From: [Clostridium] innocuum
Lineage (GTDB): Bacteria > Bacillota_I > Bacilli_A > Erysipelotrichales > Erysipelotrichaceae
DNA: 64,000 nt
Assembly: GCA_012317185.1 (NCBI GenBank)
Contig: CP048838.1
Coordinates: 4,278,001-4,342,000, forward strand
Direction of reading: 5' to 3'
Shown: in pieces, positions 45,015 to 54,594 of the stretch
Numbering within the stretch: the first letter of the stretch is position 1
Layout: every line of letters starts with the position of its first letter
Translations under genes and position numbers: made by a program
The notes under the pieces: model-generated
Told to the model about the DNA's origin: nothing
Database searches by the model: none
Seen by the model: only the letters and a program-made list of their open reading frames with translations

Positions 45015-47205
45015 TCACTTCATAAACAGCTCTTTGCGGCTGTGAACCTTTACTTTGCGATATAGCCTTTTCATATACGATGCGACCGTATTCTCCTTTA
45101 ATCCGCTGGCCTCAGCCATCTCCCTTCGACTATATCCCTTTAACACATAGTTTACCAGCTCCAGCTGTCGCTGCATGAAAGAAATACATCCTTTCCAATT
45201 TCCAGTATGACTGTCATAATGCCATCCGGCTGGCAGATTTCGATTATGTGATGAACAGCCTCTACGATCTGTTCCTGATGATTTTCCTCCTCCAGCAATA
45301 TGCAATAGAACAACAGCGCATATATCGTTCCAAACATCTGCTTTCTTTCATGCGCCTGACTTTCCAGCAGGGATGCCACAACACGCAACTTTGCATAATT
45401 ACGAATCTTTATCAGATACATGCCGTAAACAATAGAAGAATACAGGGTAGCTCCCTGAAGCAGATTTCCTTTTCTCCCCTCCTGGATCCATTCAGCAACT
45501 TTTTCATATTCACCGGATAAAATATATAAATAGGCCTGTGCAAGATCGATTTCCGAAAGAAGCGGCGGCAGGATCACCTTTTCCCGCAGAACAGCCAGCT
45601 GTTGATGAACAAATTGCAGTAATGTATGATCACGAAGATGATATGCGGCTCTTCCAATTGTAAACAGCGAGGATACACAGATCCATTTCTGACGGTAATG
45701 CTCAGCAATGTAGTATGCTTCCCATGCTGTATGTATGCTTTCCGCAAAGCGGGCGCTTTCCAGCTGCTGTTCAGCGGATGACTGTTCCATTAAACCACCA
45801 TTTGAGTTATTGGTGATTTCAAAGTAGTAATGCAGGTCCTTATGTAGGATATTGACGATTCTCTGGATATCTCCCGGTTTTCGATGATATAAAAACAGAT
45901 TGTGCGGACTGCCGAAGGTTGATATGATTTCCGGATTGCTGATTCGTGAGGTCTGATTACGCAGCAGAGTTTTTGACCGCTTAAAATAGCGGCTCATCTC
46001 ATGTAAATTGTTATAGCGGGAATACGCCAGAATCAGCTCCACCTCCCCCTGCAGCAGCTGTTCATCCCCATGCAGGCTTCCGCTATGCAGCGCATGTAGA
46101 AAGCCCTCCAGCAGCTGCTTTCCATAAAATATATCCTGCAGATTATTGAAATTATCCATAATGGCATGCAGCCATGCATATGGATAATCCACGTACAGCT
46201 CCATTGGTACCATCTGATAGATATTCCGCATTAACTCAGTATCATAATCTGCAAAGTTTTTGCTTTCGTATAATTCCAGCAGCTGCAGTATTTTTTTATA
46301 ATCCTTCAAAAGATAAAGCTGACGCAGACAATTGAGGATATCACCGCTGCTTTCGTAATAATCGGCAATTTTGCGATAGAGATGACTCGGATTTTTTTCA
46401 TACATAAGGAATTTATCATACAGGAACTCACGAAATACAGGAGAGTAGGTAAAGAGGCGTGTAGTTCTGTCCACCTGCACAAACCAGTGGAAATTCATCA
46501 TCCAGGTCAATATTTTCATGATTCCGGTATCCACGCATAAAGCCTCAATGAGCTGGATATTGAGTGCTCGGGAACAGACAGCACAGCCAGACTCTGCCGC
46601 TGTGCCTGATTCAGCTGCCGGTATATATATACGTCAAACAACGGATACAGCTGCAAATCCGGATTCAAAGTGCGTACGGCTCCATATTCCTCCAGCAGTG
46701 CATGCACACCGATGGTCCATCCGCAGGTAACTCTTAAAATTTCCCGCACTTCCCGTTCATCAATGCAAATCTGATTCACAGCTGCCAGCTTCTGAATATC
46801 GGCAAACTGAAATCGCAGCATTGTCGTAGGGATCAGCAGCGTCCATCTATAAAGCTCTGAATTAAAAAAAGAGGGAATTCCTGACGCAAGAAGTATAATC
46901 CTGCAGCTATGTTCCCTCCGTTCGTACACCTTCATGATTTGTCTGTCCAGTATATGATTGCGATATTGATCCAGTATGATGATATCATAGCTGCCGCTAT
47001 CTATACTTTTCTCAAAAATTTCCCCAAGCTGTTTACGATTTTTCTTATGCATATGAATCCAGCAGCACCTTTCCTTTCGATTATGCAGAAAGGAAGCAAC
47101 TGCTGTTGTCTTGCCAAAGCCATCCGGTCCGTAAATGCAAATCAGCGGATAGGAAACCATATGCTTCAGCATTGAATTAAATTGTTTTCTGGCAATCTGT
47201 CTCAT
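45015..47205 (-). pseudogene. LuxR/MalT-like (LAL) ATP-dependent regulator broken by two frameshifts
   Basis: Three consecutive frames make one large regulator. Part 1 (47205-46516) is the STAND-type NTPase: CIYGPDGFGKTTAVASFL as Walker A, IIILDQY as Walker B. Part 2 (46534-45152) carries the sensor and TPR-like region, starting in the frame that reads IQLIEALCVDTGIMKIL and YSPVFREFLYDKF. Part 3 (ending 45015) is the LuxR HTH: YVLKGYSRREMAEASGLKENTVASYMKRLYRKV. The first break is near 46560-46566 (one base missing), the second near 45175-45190. The intact protein would be about 725 aa. Two lesions make decay likely; sequencing error is the alternative. Confidence 0.8.
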
Positions 47206-47222
47206 ATTCCTTCACCTATACC

Positions 47223-47250
47223 ATTATAGCGTATATTACAAGGAATTCAA
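47223..47250 (-). promoter_or_regulatory. promoter of the LuxR/MalT-like regulator relic
   Basis: Minus strand TTGAAT (47245-47250), 16-base spacer, perfect TATAAT (47223-47228), about 18 bases before the start codon. Nothing else is recognised in 47251-47575. Confidence 0.6.
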
Positions 47251-47575
47251 AAGCGAATTATTACCATTTTATGTATATTCCAAAAAAATCTACAGCTCCT
47301 GAATTACGCAGAAGCCCCCATGTATTGTAACAGTATTTTTTACATCCATTTTCTGCCTGACTATCAGATACAGGATATGCCTGCTTCAAATCCCATACAT
47401 CAATCAGATGAGGATCACATGCAGCACCTCTTCAAATATTTGTGAAGCAGAATACTTTAACTATAGTTGTTTCATGGCAGCCATCTGCAGTGCTCTGCCA
47501 TTTCGTTTTTGTATCGTAAGAAATTCATTCACTCGCTTTCTTAAACAAGCGCTGTATAAGCGTTATCACAAATTG

Positions 47576-47611
47576 AAAAACAGCGGCTCCCACATCACTG
47601 GGAACCGCTGT
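47576..47611 (-). terminator. terminator of the M20-EIICB operon
   Basis: Minus-strand stem ACAGCGGTTCCCA-N6-TGGGAGCCGCTGT (one mismatch) followed by T5, starting five bases past the last stop codon of the operon. Confidence 0.9.
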
Positions 47612-47615
47612 ACAG

Positions 47616-48128
47616 CTAACGAATAGAGAAATAGATACCAAATACGAGAGAGATGAAGAGTATCAGTACAAGTGCTGTTACAATCAGTACAGACAGCTGT
47701 CCTTCTTTTCTTATTTCCTTCAGTGCATTCTTTACAGAAAAGGTATTCCACTGGAAATATTTTCTCAGTGATAGCATCATCAGGACTGCCGAGATGAAGT
47801 TCATCAGAATGAATTGTCCAATCGTCATCAGCAGCAGATTTACACGTATGCTTTCCACATGCTGAGGAACCGCAAGATCCTTCAGAAAATGCTTCAGTAC
47901 ATACCAGACATACAGATTGGCCGTACAGATCATAAAGCCGGTAATCACGATCGGACTTTTACTGATCAGCTCTTCGTAGGATTTACCGCTCAGGTTTGAC
48001 AGACCGCCTACATATACCAGAAACAATACGACCATGGCAACACACGCATACTTCGCATACCGGATATAACGGAAACCGCCTGTTTTTGCGAGCTTGTTTT
48101 TCTGTCGGATAAGATCTCTTCTTTTCAT
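47616..48128 (-). CDS. four-helix membrane protein of unknown function
   Basis: About 170 aa, four predicted membrane helices: YAKYACVAMVVLFLVYVGGL, PIVITGFMICTANLYVWYVL, LLLMTIGQFILMNFISAVLMML and LSVLIVTALVLILFISLVFGIYF. The N-terminus is highly basic (MKRRDLIRQKNKLAK). Two starts have good sites: ATG 48155 (GAGGAG) and ATG 48128 (AGGAGG at better spacing); I prefer the latter. It is the last gene after EIICB, so it could assist transport or sense the imported compound. No family recognised. Confidence 0.65.
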   Translation of the reverse strand: MKRRDLIRQKNKLAKTGGFRYIRYAKYACVAMVVLFLVYVGGLSNLSGKSYEELISKSPIVITGFMICTANLYVWYVLKHFLKDLAVPQHVESIRVNLLLMTIGQFILMNFISAVLMMLSLRKYFQWNTFSVKNALKEIRKEGQLSVLIVTALVLILFISLVFGIYFSIR

Positions 48129-48177
48129 ACTGACTCCTCCTGCAATGGTTGCCATTTTCTCATCTCCTCTATTATGG

Positions 48178-49791
48178 TTAGTCTAAATGCAGATAATCCT
48201 TTACTTTTGTTGTAATATTTACAACACGAACACCATATATTACCTGAACAGAGTTCTTTCCGCGTACAACGCCGATAGCCTCCAGATAATTTTTCCAGCT
48301 TGTATCCGGTGCAATCAGGGAATCATCCTTGACTGTAACACGAAGACGGCTGGCACAGCAGGTTACGGTTTCAATATTGTCCGCTCCCCCAAGAGCTTCA
48401 ATAATACGAATCTCGAGTGCATCCTCAGGTGCGGAAGAGACATTCGCTTCATCCTTACCGCTGTTTTTGATTTCATTGTATTCTTTTTTGCTCATCAGCT
48501 TGATTTCACCCTCGTCATCACGACCAGGTGTTTTGAGGTTGAATTTCGTAATTGCGAATTTGAATGCAAAGTAGTATACGATAAAGGTTACAGGAAGCAG
48601 CCACAATGCGCTCATGGCATGTACCTTCTGCGGCTGGAACAGGTTTGGAATCATGAAGAACAGCGCAGTTCCATTGATGGAAATATTTGTGATTTCCGCT
48701 GCGACATAGCACAGACCGCACAATGGAGCGTATACCAGCCAGTACAGTGCAGGTGCAACAAACAGGAAGGTATACTCAATCGGTTCTGAAATACCAACCA
48801 TTGCCAGCGTGAAGACAGACGGCACCAGCAGTGATGCTACCTTCTTCTTATTTTCCGGTTTTGCACAGCGATACATAGCAAACGCGGCACCCGGCAGACC
48901 AGCCAGCTGGAACAGCAGGCGTCCGTTGGTGAAGTTTCTTGTGATATAGCCGGTTGCACTTGCGCTTGCAGCCTGACCGTTGATAATGTTTTTAACACCC
49001 TCATACATCACACCGTCGATCATCATCGTACCGCCGACCTTTGTATATTCGATCGGGAATGCAATCAGATGGTGAATACCGAATGGCAGCAGCATCTTAT
49101 CCAATGTACCGAACACGAAGGTTCCCAGCAGACCACTTGTACGGATGAAGCCGGTGATACTCTGCAGAGCACCTGCGACATACGGCCATACATAATAGAA
49201 TGCGATTGCCAGTGGAATAGAAGCAAGAGCGACCATAATAATAACGAATTTTGTTCCTGCGAAGAATCCGAACATTGCCGGCAGCTTTGTATCAACGAAT
49301 TTGTTGTGCAGTCCTGCAGCAATCAGACCGGTAACAATACCGGAGAAGATTCCCATGTTGTATGAATAAATCCCCAAAGAGCTTGACCATAAAGCATTGA
49401 AGTTCAAGGCAGCCTGCTGTGTATAACCGCTTTTTACCAGTGCGTCAACAGTCGTGGTTTCAGCGGTCCATCCTTCCAGCGCAGCCCAGCCTTCAATTCC
49501 TCTCATAAAGCAGAAGAATAAGATCAGTCCCGCAAATGCTGCCCATCCTTTCTCCTTCTTGGCAAGAGTGAAGGCAATTGCCACGGCGAACCATAGCTGC
49601 AGATTGTTCATAAACATGAATCCCAGATTGGTGATCATGGTGAACAGATTGTACAGGATGTTTCCTTCCGGCAGGATGTAGTTTGTAAATGCACTACCGA
49701 TACCCACGAAGAAACCAACGAGCACAAGCAGGATGATTGGAACCATCATTGCCCCGGCAAATGTCTGAAGTTTTGCCTGAATGTTTTTCAT
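48178..49791 (-). CDS. PTS glucose-superfamily EIICB permease
   Basis: 537 aa, membrane IIC domain (about residues 1-420) fused to a C-terminal IIB domain. The IIC has MMVPIILLVLVGFFVGIGSAF at the start and LPFGIHHLIAFPIEYTKVGG and GISEPIEYTFLFVAPALYW as signatures of the glucose/maltose/GlcNAc group. The IIB phospho-cysteine region is TVTCCASRLRV (C478-C479; consensus CxTRLR). It has no IIA domain; the IIA-Glc gene at 53.2 kb could supply phosphate. The sugar is unknown. It follows the dipeptidase gene in the same operon. Confidence 0.9.
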   Translation of the reverse strand: MKNIQAKLQTFAGAMMVPIILLVLVGFFVGIGSAFTNYILPEGNILYNLFTMITNLGFMFMNNLQLWFAVAIAFTLAKKEKGWAAFAGLILFFCFMRGIEGWAALEGWTAETTTVDALVKSGYTQQAALNFNALWSSSLGIYSYNMGIFSGIVTGLIAAGLHNKFVDTKLPAMFGFFAGTKFVIIMVALASIPLAIAFYYVWPYVAGALQSITGFIRTSGLLGTFVFGTLDKMLLPFGIHHLIAFPIEYTKVGGTMMIDGVMYEGVKNIINGQAASASATGYITRNFTNGRLLFQLAGLPGAAFAMYRCAKPENKKKVASLLVPSVFTLAMVGISEPIEYTFLFVAPALYWLVYAPLCGLCYVAAEITNISINGTALFFMIPNLFQPQKVHAMSALWLLPVTFIVYYFAFKFAITKFNLKTPGRDDEGEIKLMSKKEYNEIKNSGKDEANVSSAPEDALEIRIIEALGGADNIETVTCCASRLRVTVKDDSLIAPDTSWKNYLEAIGVVRGKNSVQVIYGVRVVNITTKVKDYLHLD

Positions 49792-49894
49792 AGCTTGTTC
49801 CTCCTTTGTTTACGCTTTCATTTTAGCATGTCCGCCAATTTGAAAAAGAATGCAATGAGTTACGGTAATTCATTATTATTGTGGTAATTTTTCA

Positions 49895-51256
49895 TCACCC
49901 TTTTGTACATGCCAGTTCCACAAGTGCCTCATAGTAGATGTCACTCGCTTTTAACAGCGACTTCACAGGCATACATTCGTTGGGCATATGAGGGCGAGGA
50001 TCCTCATCAGGAAAGGTCGCACCAAATGCCACCCCGTGATCCAGAACGCGGGCATAGGAGGCTCCCCCCTTGGTAAACACCGCAGCATCTTCCTTCATAA
50101 CCCTGTGATATGCTGTTTTCAGACTCTGAATCAAAGTGCTGTCCTCTGCAACATAGAGCAGACGCTTATGGCGTAAAACCTCAAGCTCACAGCCATAATG
50201 CTGTGCCGTTTTGCGTAAAGTATGAAGAAGGCTTTGCTCATCCGTTGACCGCACATAACGCACATCGACACACAGCTCCAGCTGTCCATCCTGCGTATTC
50301 AGCGACATCAAACAAACAGAGCCGCAGCCCATGGCAGCATCCTCATGATACAAACCGCTTTTCTTACCGTAAAAATCATCAAGAAAATTCTCGTATATCA
50401 TATTCACCATCGGATACAGAGAGCTTGCTTGATCGAGGTGTCCGTGAAAATCCTTAACAAATTTGAAAATAGCATTATCCCCGCGCTGCGGATTGCGGGA
50501 AAGTGCACGTACACCACGATAGGTGATTTTTATGCCATCGTGCATAACCTCAATCAGATTGGTACGCTCAACAAAGCTGACATCACTGCCCTTGGGAACA
50601 ATCACCTGTAAATCATCACAGACGATATGCAGACGCTCCTTGCAGTGCAGGCTGATATCCGAATCTGCATTCAGCAGGAAGCGTACCTGCAAAATCCCCT
50701 TTTCTCCATTGACAATGGGAAAGTTGCCATCCGGGGAAAAGCCGCAGATTGGTTGCGGGTTATGCTTGAAATAATGCTCCATGCATTCCCATGTTGTTTC
50801 CTCAGCCCCTCCGGCAATGAGGCGGATCGGATGATACAGTGTACGACCTTCCTGCCTGATACGGGCCATTGCATATAAAGCTGCCAGCAGCGGTCCCTTG
50901 TCATCATTGACTCCCCGGCCGTACAGCATACCGTCTATCTCCCGCATTTGAAAGGGATCGCCGTGCCAGTGAGAGCGTTCTCCTGCTTCCACCACATCCA
51001 GATGAGCCAGCACGCCGATATAATCATCTCCCTCACCAAGTTGGGCATCTACAGCATAGCCGTCAAAATCATGGACGCTAAAGCCCTCCCGCTGAGCAAT
51101 CTGCAGGAAGACATCCATTGCATTCCGTATCTCTTTGCCAAACGGGGCAGATATACCTGCAGTGCGTTCATCACGGACGGATGGAATTTCCACCAGCTGC
51201 TTTAAATCCTGCAGCAGCTCACTCGTTCTTTTTCCTGTATCATAGATAGTTTTCAT
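49895..51256 (-). CDS. M20-family dipeptidase (PepV/Sapep-like)
   Basis: About 453 aa zinc dipeptidase. LAHLDVVEAGERSHWHGDPF holds the first metal-binding His/Asp, GRGVNDDKGPLLAALYA the bridging Asp, and GGAEETTWECMEHYF the catalytic Glu pair; the lid domain insert is typical. PepV-type enzymes split dipeptides with broad specificity. AAGGAGG precedes ATG 51256. First gene of an operon with a PTS permease, an unusual partnership that also occurs, with a different M20 enzyme, at 8.9-12.7 kb. Confidence 0.88.
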   Translation of the reverse strand: MKTIYDTGKRTSELLQDLKQLVEIPSVRDERTAGISAPFGKEIRNAMDVFLQIAQREGFSVHDFDGYAVDAQLGEGDDYIGVLAHLDVVEAGERSHWHGDPFQMREIDGMLYGRGVNDDKGPLLAALYAMARIRQEGRTLYHPIRLIAGGAEETTWECMEHYFKHNPQPICGFSPDGNFPIVNGEKGILQVRFLLNADSDISLHCKERLHIVCDDLQVIVPKGSDVSFVERTNLIEVMHDGIKITYRGVRALSRNPQRGDNAIFKFVKDFHGHLDQASSLYPMVNMIYENFLDDFYGKKSGLYHEDAAMGCGSVCLMSLNTQDGQLELCVDVRYVRSTDEQSLLHTLRKTAQHYGCELEVLRHKRLLYVAEDSTLIQSLKTAYHRVMKEDAAVFTKGGASYARVLDHGVAFGATFPDEDPRPHMPNECMPVKSLLKASDIYYEALVELACTKG

Positions 51257-51303
51257 TATGTTATACCTCCTTATATGGTTATAAATTCCACATGAAATTG
51301 CCG

Positions 51304-51341
51304 CTGTCATTCTTGACAGAACAGCGTTTCACACGTATAGT
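51304..51341 (+). promoter_or_regulatory. promoter of the PRD regulator with palindrome at the -35
   Basis: TTGACA (51313-51318), 17-base spacer, TATAGT (51336-51341). The perfect inverted repeat CTGTCA-TTCT-TGACAG (51304-51319) covers the -35 and may be an operator for this divergent region. Confidence 0.75.
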
Positions 51342-51368
51342 TGCAAGTGAAAGCGAGGGTGCACGCTT

Positions 51369-52904
51369 ATGAATAAACGAATCATGAAAATTGTGGATGT
51401 TCTGTTGAAGCAGGACTCCTATATCACGATTGATAAAATCTCCGAAGAGCTTGCCGTATCCAACAAGACGATTCGCAATGACCTCCAGATCGTGGATCAG
51501 TATCTCGAGGAAAACAACCTCAAGCTGATTAAAAAAACCGGCGTCGGTATCCGTATTGACGGTAAAGTCAGGGACAAGCTGCACGTATTGGAAAGTGTAC
51601 GGGAGAAAAATAAAACGCTTGCCGATTATTCCCCACAGGCACGTAAAATTTTTATCGGGATGCAGCTGAGTGCCTTTGACAGCTGCCGCATCTATGAGCT
51701 GAGTGAACAGCTGTTTGTATCCCGTGCCACCATTCACAAAGACATTCTCTCCTTGACAAAGGATCTGGAAACCTTCAAAATCGCATTGCATCGCAAGAAC
51801 AACAACGGAATCAGTATGGAAGGCAAGGAAAAGAATATACGTAATTTTCTGCTGGAGCTGATGCTGCGTGACAATGGCTATCAAATGTTTATTGATATCA
51901 TACGGCGGGATGATTACCGCTGTGACGGCTCCTATGTATTTCCCGGGCTGGAGGTTACCGATGACGAGGTCAAGGACTTTACCGGCTGTATTCTCCGCTG
52001 GGGCAATCCGTATATCAATTCCCTGACCTTTCCCTCCATGGTGCTTGTCCTGCTGCGAGCATTTGTCACCTATCTGCGCATTCAGGATCGCCATATTGTC
52101 CATCTTTCGACTTCCTTCATCGAGGATTTGCGAAAGGAACCGTTCTATAAAGAAGCACGCGAGCTGTGCGACCGGCTGGCCAATCATTACCGGCTGCAGA
52201 TTCCGGATGTGGAAATACGCTATCTGCAGGTCTATTTTCTCGCTCTGCAAAACAGCCGCGATCTCAGTGAACAGGAACAACAGGAAGCGCGTATGCTGAG
52301 TGATGCTCTGCTTACCTCCTGGAGCGAACAGCTGCATCTGCCCTTTGACCGGGATGAAGCACTGCGCCAGTCTGTATATGACCACCTGTGTCCTGCCATT
52401 ATCCGTTTTCATCACGGCATCCCCAATGAAAACCCGTTGATGCAGGAAATACATACGCTTTATGAACGTACCTTTCAGGTGGCAAGAAACAGCGTTTCCG
52501 TTATTGAAGAGCATTTCCACTGTAATGTGAGTGACGATGAGGTCGGCTTTCTCGCCTTACACTTGGCAGCCTCTTTGGAAAATATGAAGCAGCCGCTGAA
52601 AACCATACTGGTTGCTCACGGCGGTGTGGGAGCCGGAAATCTGCTGCGTAGAAAGCTCAGTGCTCAGATACCGGAAATCGACATCATCTCCCAGGAAACC
52701 TTCTTTTCCATTTACGAGTGCGATATCAGTGATATTGATCTGATCATCAGCACACTGGAGCTCAATCTGCATACAGATGTCACCATACTACAGGTCAATT
52801 CCCTGCTGCATGACTACGACATTCTGCGCCTAAAGGATGTGATTCGTGAATATTACAAGGTGAAAAACGATCCTTATAATTTTAAATCGGCAGCACAGGA
52901 ATAA
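51369..52904 (+). CDS. PRD-containing transcription regulator (BglG/LicR/MtlR-like)
   Basis: 511 aa. Two N-terminal HTH units (KISEELAVSNKTIRNDL; ELSEQLFVSRATIHKDI), then two PTS regulation domains with conserved His (GNPYINSLTFPSMV; CPAIIRFHHGIPNENPL; EVGFLALHLAASLE), then a IIB-like C-terminal domain (TILVAHGGVGAGNLLRRKL), where the usual Cys is replaced by His. There is no IIA domain at the end, so it is shorter than MtlR/LicR. Phosphorylation by HPr and EIIB would tune its activity. It is divergent from the dipeptidase-EIICB operon, which it probably controls. Confidence 0.88.
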   Translation: MNKRIMKIVDVLLKQDSYITIDKISEELAVSNKTIRNDLQIVDQYLEENNLKLIKKTGVGIRIDGKVRDKLHVLESVREKNKTLADYSPQARKIFIGMQLSAFDSCRIYELSEQLFVSRATIHKDILSLTKDLETFKIALHRKNNNGISMEGKEKNIRNFLLELMLRDNGYQMFIDIIRRDDYRCDGSYVFPGLEVTDDEVKDFTGCILRWGNPYINSLTFPSMVLVLLRAFVTYLRIQDRHIVHLSTSFIEDLRKEPFYKEARELCDRLANHYRLQIPDVEIRYLQVYFLALQNSRDLSEQEQQEARMLSDALLTSWSEQLHLPFDRDEALRQSVYDHLCPAIIRFHHGIPNENPLMQEIHTLYERTFQVARNSVSVIEEHFHCNVSDDEVGFLALHLAASLENMKQPLKTILVAHGGVGAGNLLRRKLSAQIPEIDIISQETFFSIYECDISDIDLIISTLELNLHTDVTILQVNSLLHDYDILRLKDVIREYYKVKNDPYNFKSAAQE

Positions 52905-52988
52905 ATCATATTCCCTTGCCCGCAGGAGCTTATGCATAGGAAGCACAGAAACGATATCCACTGCTTTCAGGTGCATTTCCGATGAAAC

Positions 52989-53031
52989 GAAAAAGCCCTG
53001 TAAACGCTAAATGGAATACAGCACAAGGGCT
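52989..53031 (-). terminator. probable terminator of the IIA-Glc gene
   Basis: Minus-strand AGCCCT(T)GT ... ACAGGGCT followed by TTTTTCG, 130 bases past the IIA stop. On the plus strand there is no T-run for the PRD gene. Confidence 0.5.
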
Positions 53032-53160
53032 GTACAGCTGTTGAATAACACTATCTGTGTAAATGAAAATCGGGAAGCTGTGATTCTATTGATATACAAT
53101 AAAATCATACTTCCCTTTTTATGTCCCCTGAAGCGATACCGTCTACAAGCCGCCACGCTT

Positions 53161-53649
53161 TTATGGCAGTGTATAGGTTACTGCGACGCTTTCTCCACCC
53201 TTAACTTTGACAGGCTCCTCTCTGCGGAATTCCGCATAGCTGTCTTTATTTGTGAAAATGACGATAACACTCAGATCATATCCCTTTGATAACAGATATT
53301 CACGATCCATTTTCAACAGCGGCTCACCTTTTTTCACGTGCTTCCCCTGCTCACACAGACAGGTGAAGCCGTTTCCGTTTTCGTTTACCGTATCGATTCC
53401 GACATGAATCAGAATTTCCATACCGTTTTTCAAAGTAAGACCGACTGCATGGTTGCTGGGAAACAGCATGGTTATATCTGCATCGGCACATGCATATACG
53501 GTATCACCTGTAGAAGCGATGGCAAAGCCGTCTCCCATCATCTTCTGAGAAAATACAGGATCCTTTACATCTTCAATCGGAATCAGTGTTCCGTCCACAA
53601 CAGCAAGAAGCTCCTCCCTGCTCTTTTCTTTTTTTCTAAATCCGAACAT
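53161..53649 (-). CDS. PTS glucose-family IIA protein (Crr-like)
   Basis: 162-aa soluble IIA-Glc domain. The two active-site histidines are H67 (SNHAVGLTL) and H82 (EILIHVGIDTV); the second is the phosphoacceptor. AGGAGG lies before ATG 53649. It is encoded alone, convergent with the PRD gene, and can serve the IIA-less EIICB at 48.2 kb and others elsewhere. Confidence 0.92.
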   Translation of the reverse strand: MFGFRKKEKSREELLAVVDGTLIPIEDVKDPVFSQKMMGDGFAIASTGDTVYACADADITMLFPSNHAVGLTLKNGMEILIHVGIDTVNENGNGFTCLCEQGKHVKKGEPLLKMDREYLLSKGYDLSVIVIFTNKDSYAEFRREEPVKVKGGESVAVTYTLP

Positions 53650-53817
53650 ATGTCATACCTCCTGATGAAATATTTATTACAAGTATATCTTACCTGTTTC
53701 CTGCATGTATTACAATCATTTCACTGTTATTTTCGCAGCCTTTTCTATGTGGTAATTTCTTACAGCAATGTTTATAAATTGCCTTATTGATACGGATGGC
53801 GTTTCCACATCCTGCGA

Positions 53818-53847
53818 TTGCGGAAGTTCAGCGAAGTAGCGTACAAT
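53818..53847 (+). promoter_or_regulatory. promoter of the epimerase-like gene
   Basis: TTGCGG (53818-53823), 18-base spacer, TACAAT (53842-53847), 30 bases before the start codon. Confidence 0.5.
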
Positions 53848-53877
53848 AAGGGTGCGAAAAGAAGGAGGAACTTACTT

Positions 53878-54594
53878 ATGAAACATATCAAAATTGCAGC
53901 TGGCCTTGCACACGTTAATTATGGAAGAATTGCGGATTTGGTTAAGGAAGTCAGTGATGCCGGAGTTGACTATATTCACTCTGACGCAGCTGACATGCAC
54001 GATCTTCAAAACATGAAGCTGATGGGTGGTCATCAGATTATCGCGGGTATTCGTCCGGAGACAGACAAGCCGATCGAATGTCACATTTATACAGTTAGTA
54101 TGGACAGAATGTTCATCGAACAGATTGACGAGGCGGGAGCAGATATGCTGATCATTCCTGCGGAGCACTTTATCGGCGCACAGCTGGCTTATATCATCAA
54201 CTGGTGCCGTGAACGCCACATCAAGGTTGGTCTGACACTGGGCTGCTATACACCGTTATGCTTCGTTGAGGAAAGCATTTATGATATTGACCGTTTGCAC
54301 ATCGTAACACACGGTGTAGATGAAACCGATGGAAAAGACAACTGGGGATGGAGAAAGAGTGCCATTGATCTTGTACAGCGTGCACGCAAGATGATTGACG
54401 AGAAAAATCCAAAATGTGAGCTGGCGGTTGACGGTGGTCTTCGTGCCGATAATATGGACAAGCTGATTGAATGCAATCCGGATGTCATCGTTCTGTCCAG
54501 TGCTATTTTCAAGGATCCAGATGGAGCAGCAGCTGGTGTGAAGAAATGCAGAGCCGCAATCGATGCAGCAGCAGAAAAATACGGTCTTGAATAA
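53878..54594 (+). CDS. divergent ribulose-phosphate 3-epimerase-family TIM barrel
   Basis: 238 aa. General layout of the RPE/KGPDC fold: YIHSDAADMHDLQNM replaces the canonical HxDxMDGxF metal site, keeping His and Asp. Then IKVGLTLGCYTPLCF, and CELAVDGGLRADNMDKL for the second catalytic Asp, and VIVLSSAIF for the phosphate cup. It lacks the standard VDPGF motif (THGVDETDGKDNWGW instead). It is therefore not a housekeeping Rpe; it may epimerise or decarboxylate another sugar phosphate. AAGGAGG precedes ATG 53878; a longer frame to 53818 has no site. Confidence 0.75.
   Translation: MKHIKIAAGLAHVNYGRIADLVKEVSDAGVDYIHSDAADMHDLQNMKLMGGHQIIAGIRPETDKPIECHIYTVSMDRMFIEQIDEAGADMLIIPAEHFIGAQLAYIINWCRERHIKVGLTLGCYTPLCFVEESIYDIDRLHIVTHGVDETDGKDNWGWRKSAIDLVQRARKMIDEKNPKCELAVDGGLRADNMDKLIECNPDVIVLSSAIFKDPDGAAAGVKKCRAAIDAAAEKYGLE

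Noticed and set aside
53878..54594. Housekeeping ribulose-phosphate 3-epimerase
   Set aside because: The metal-site and VDPGF motifs are altered, so only family membership is claimed.
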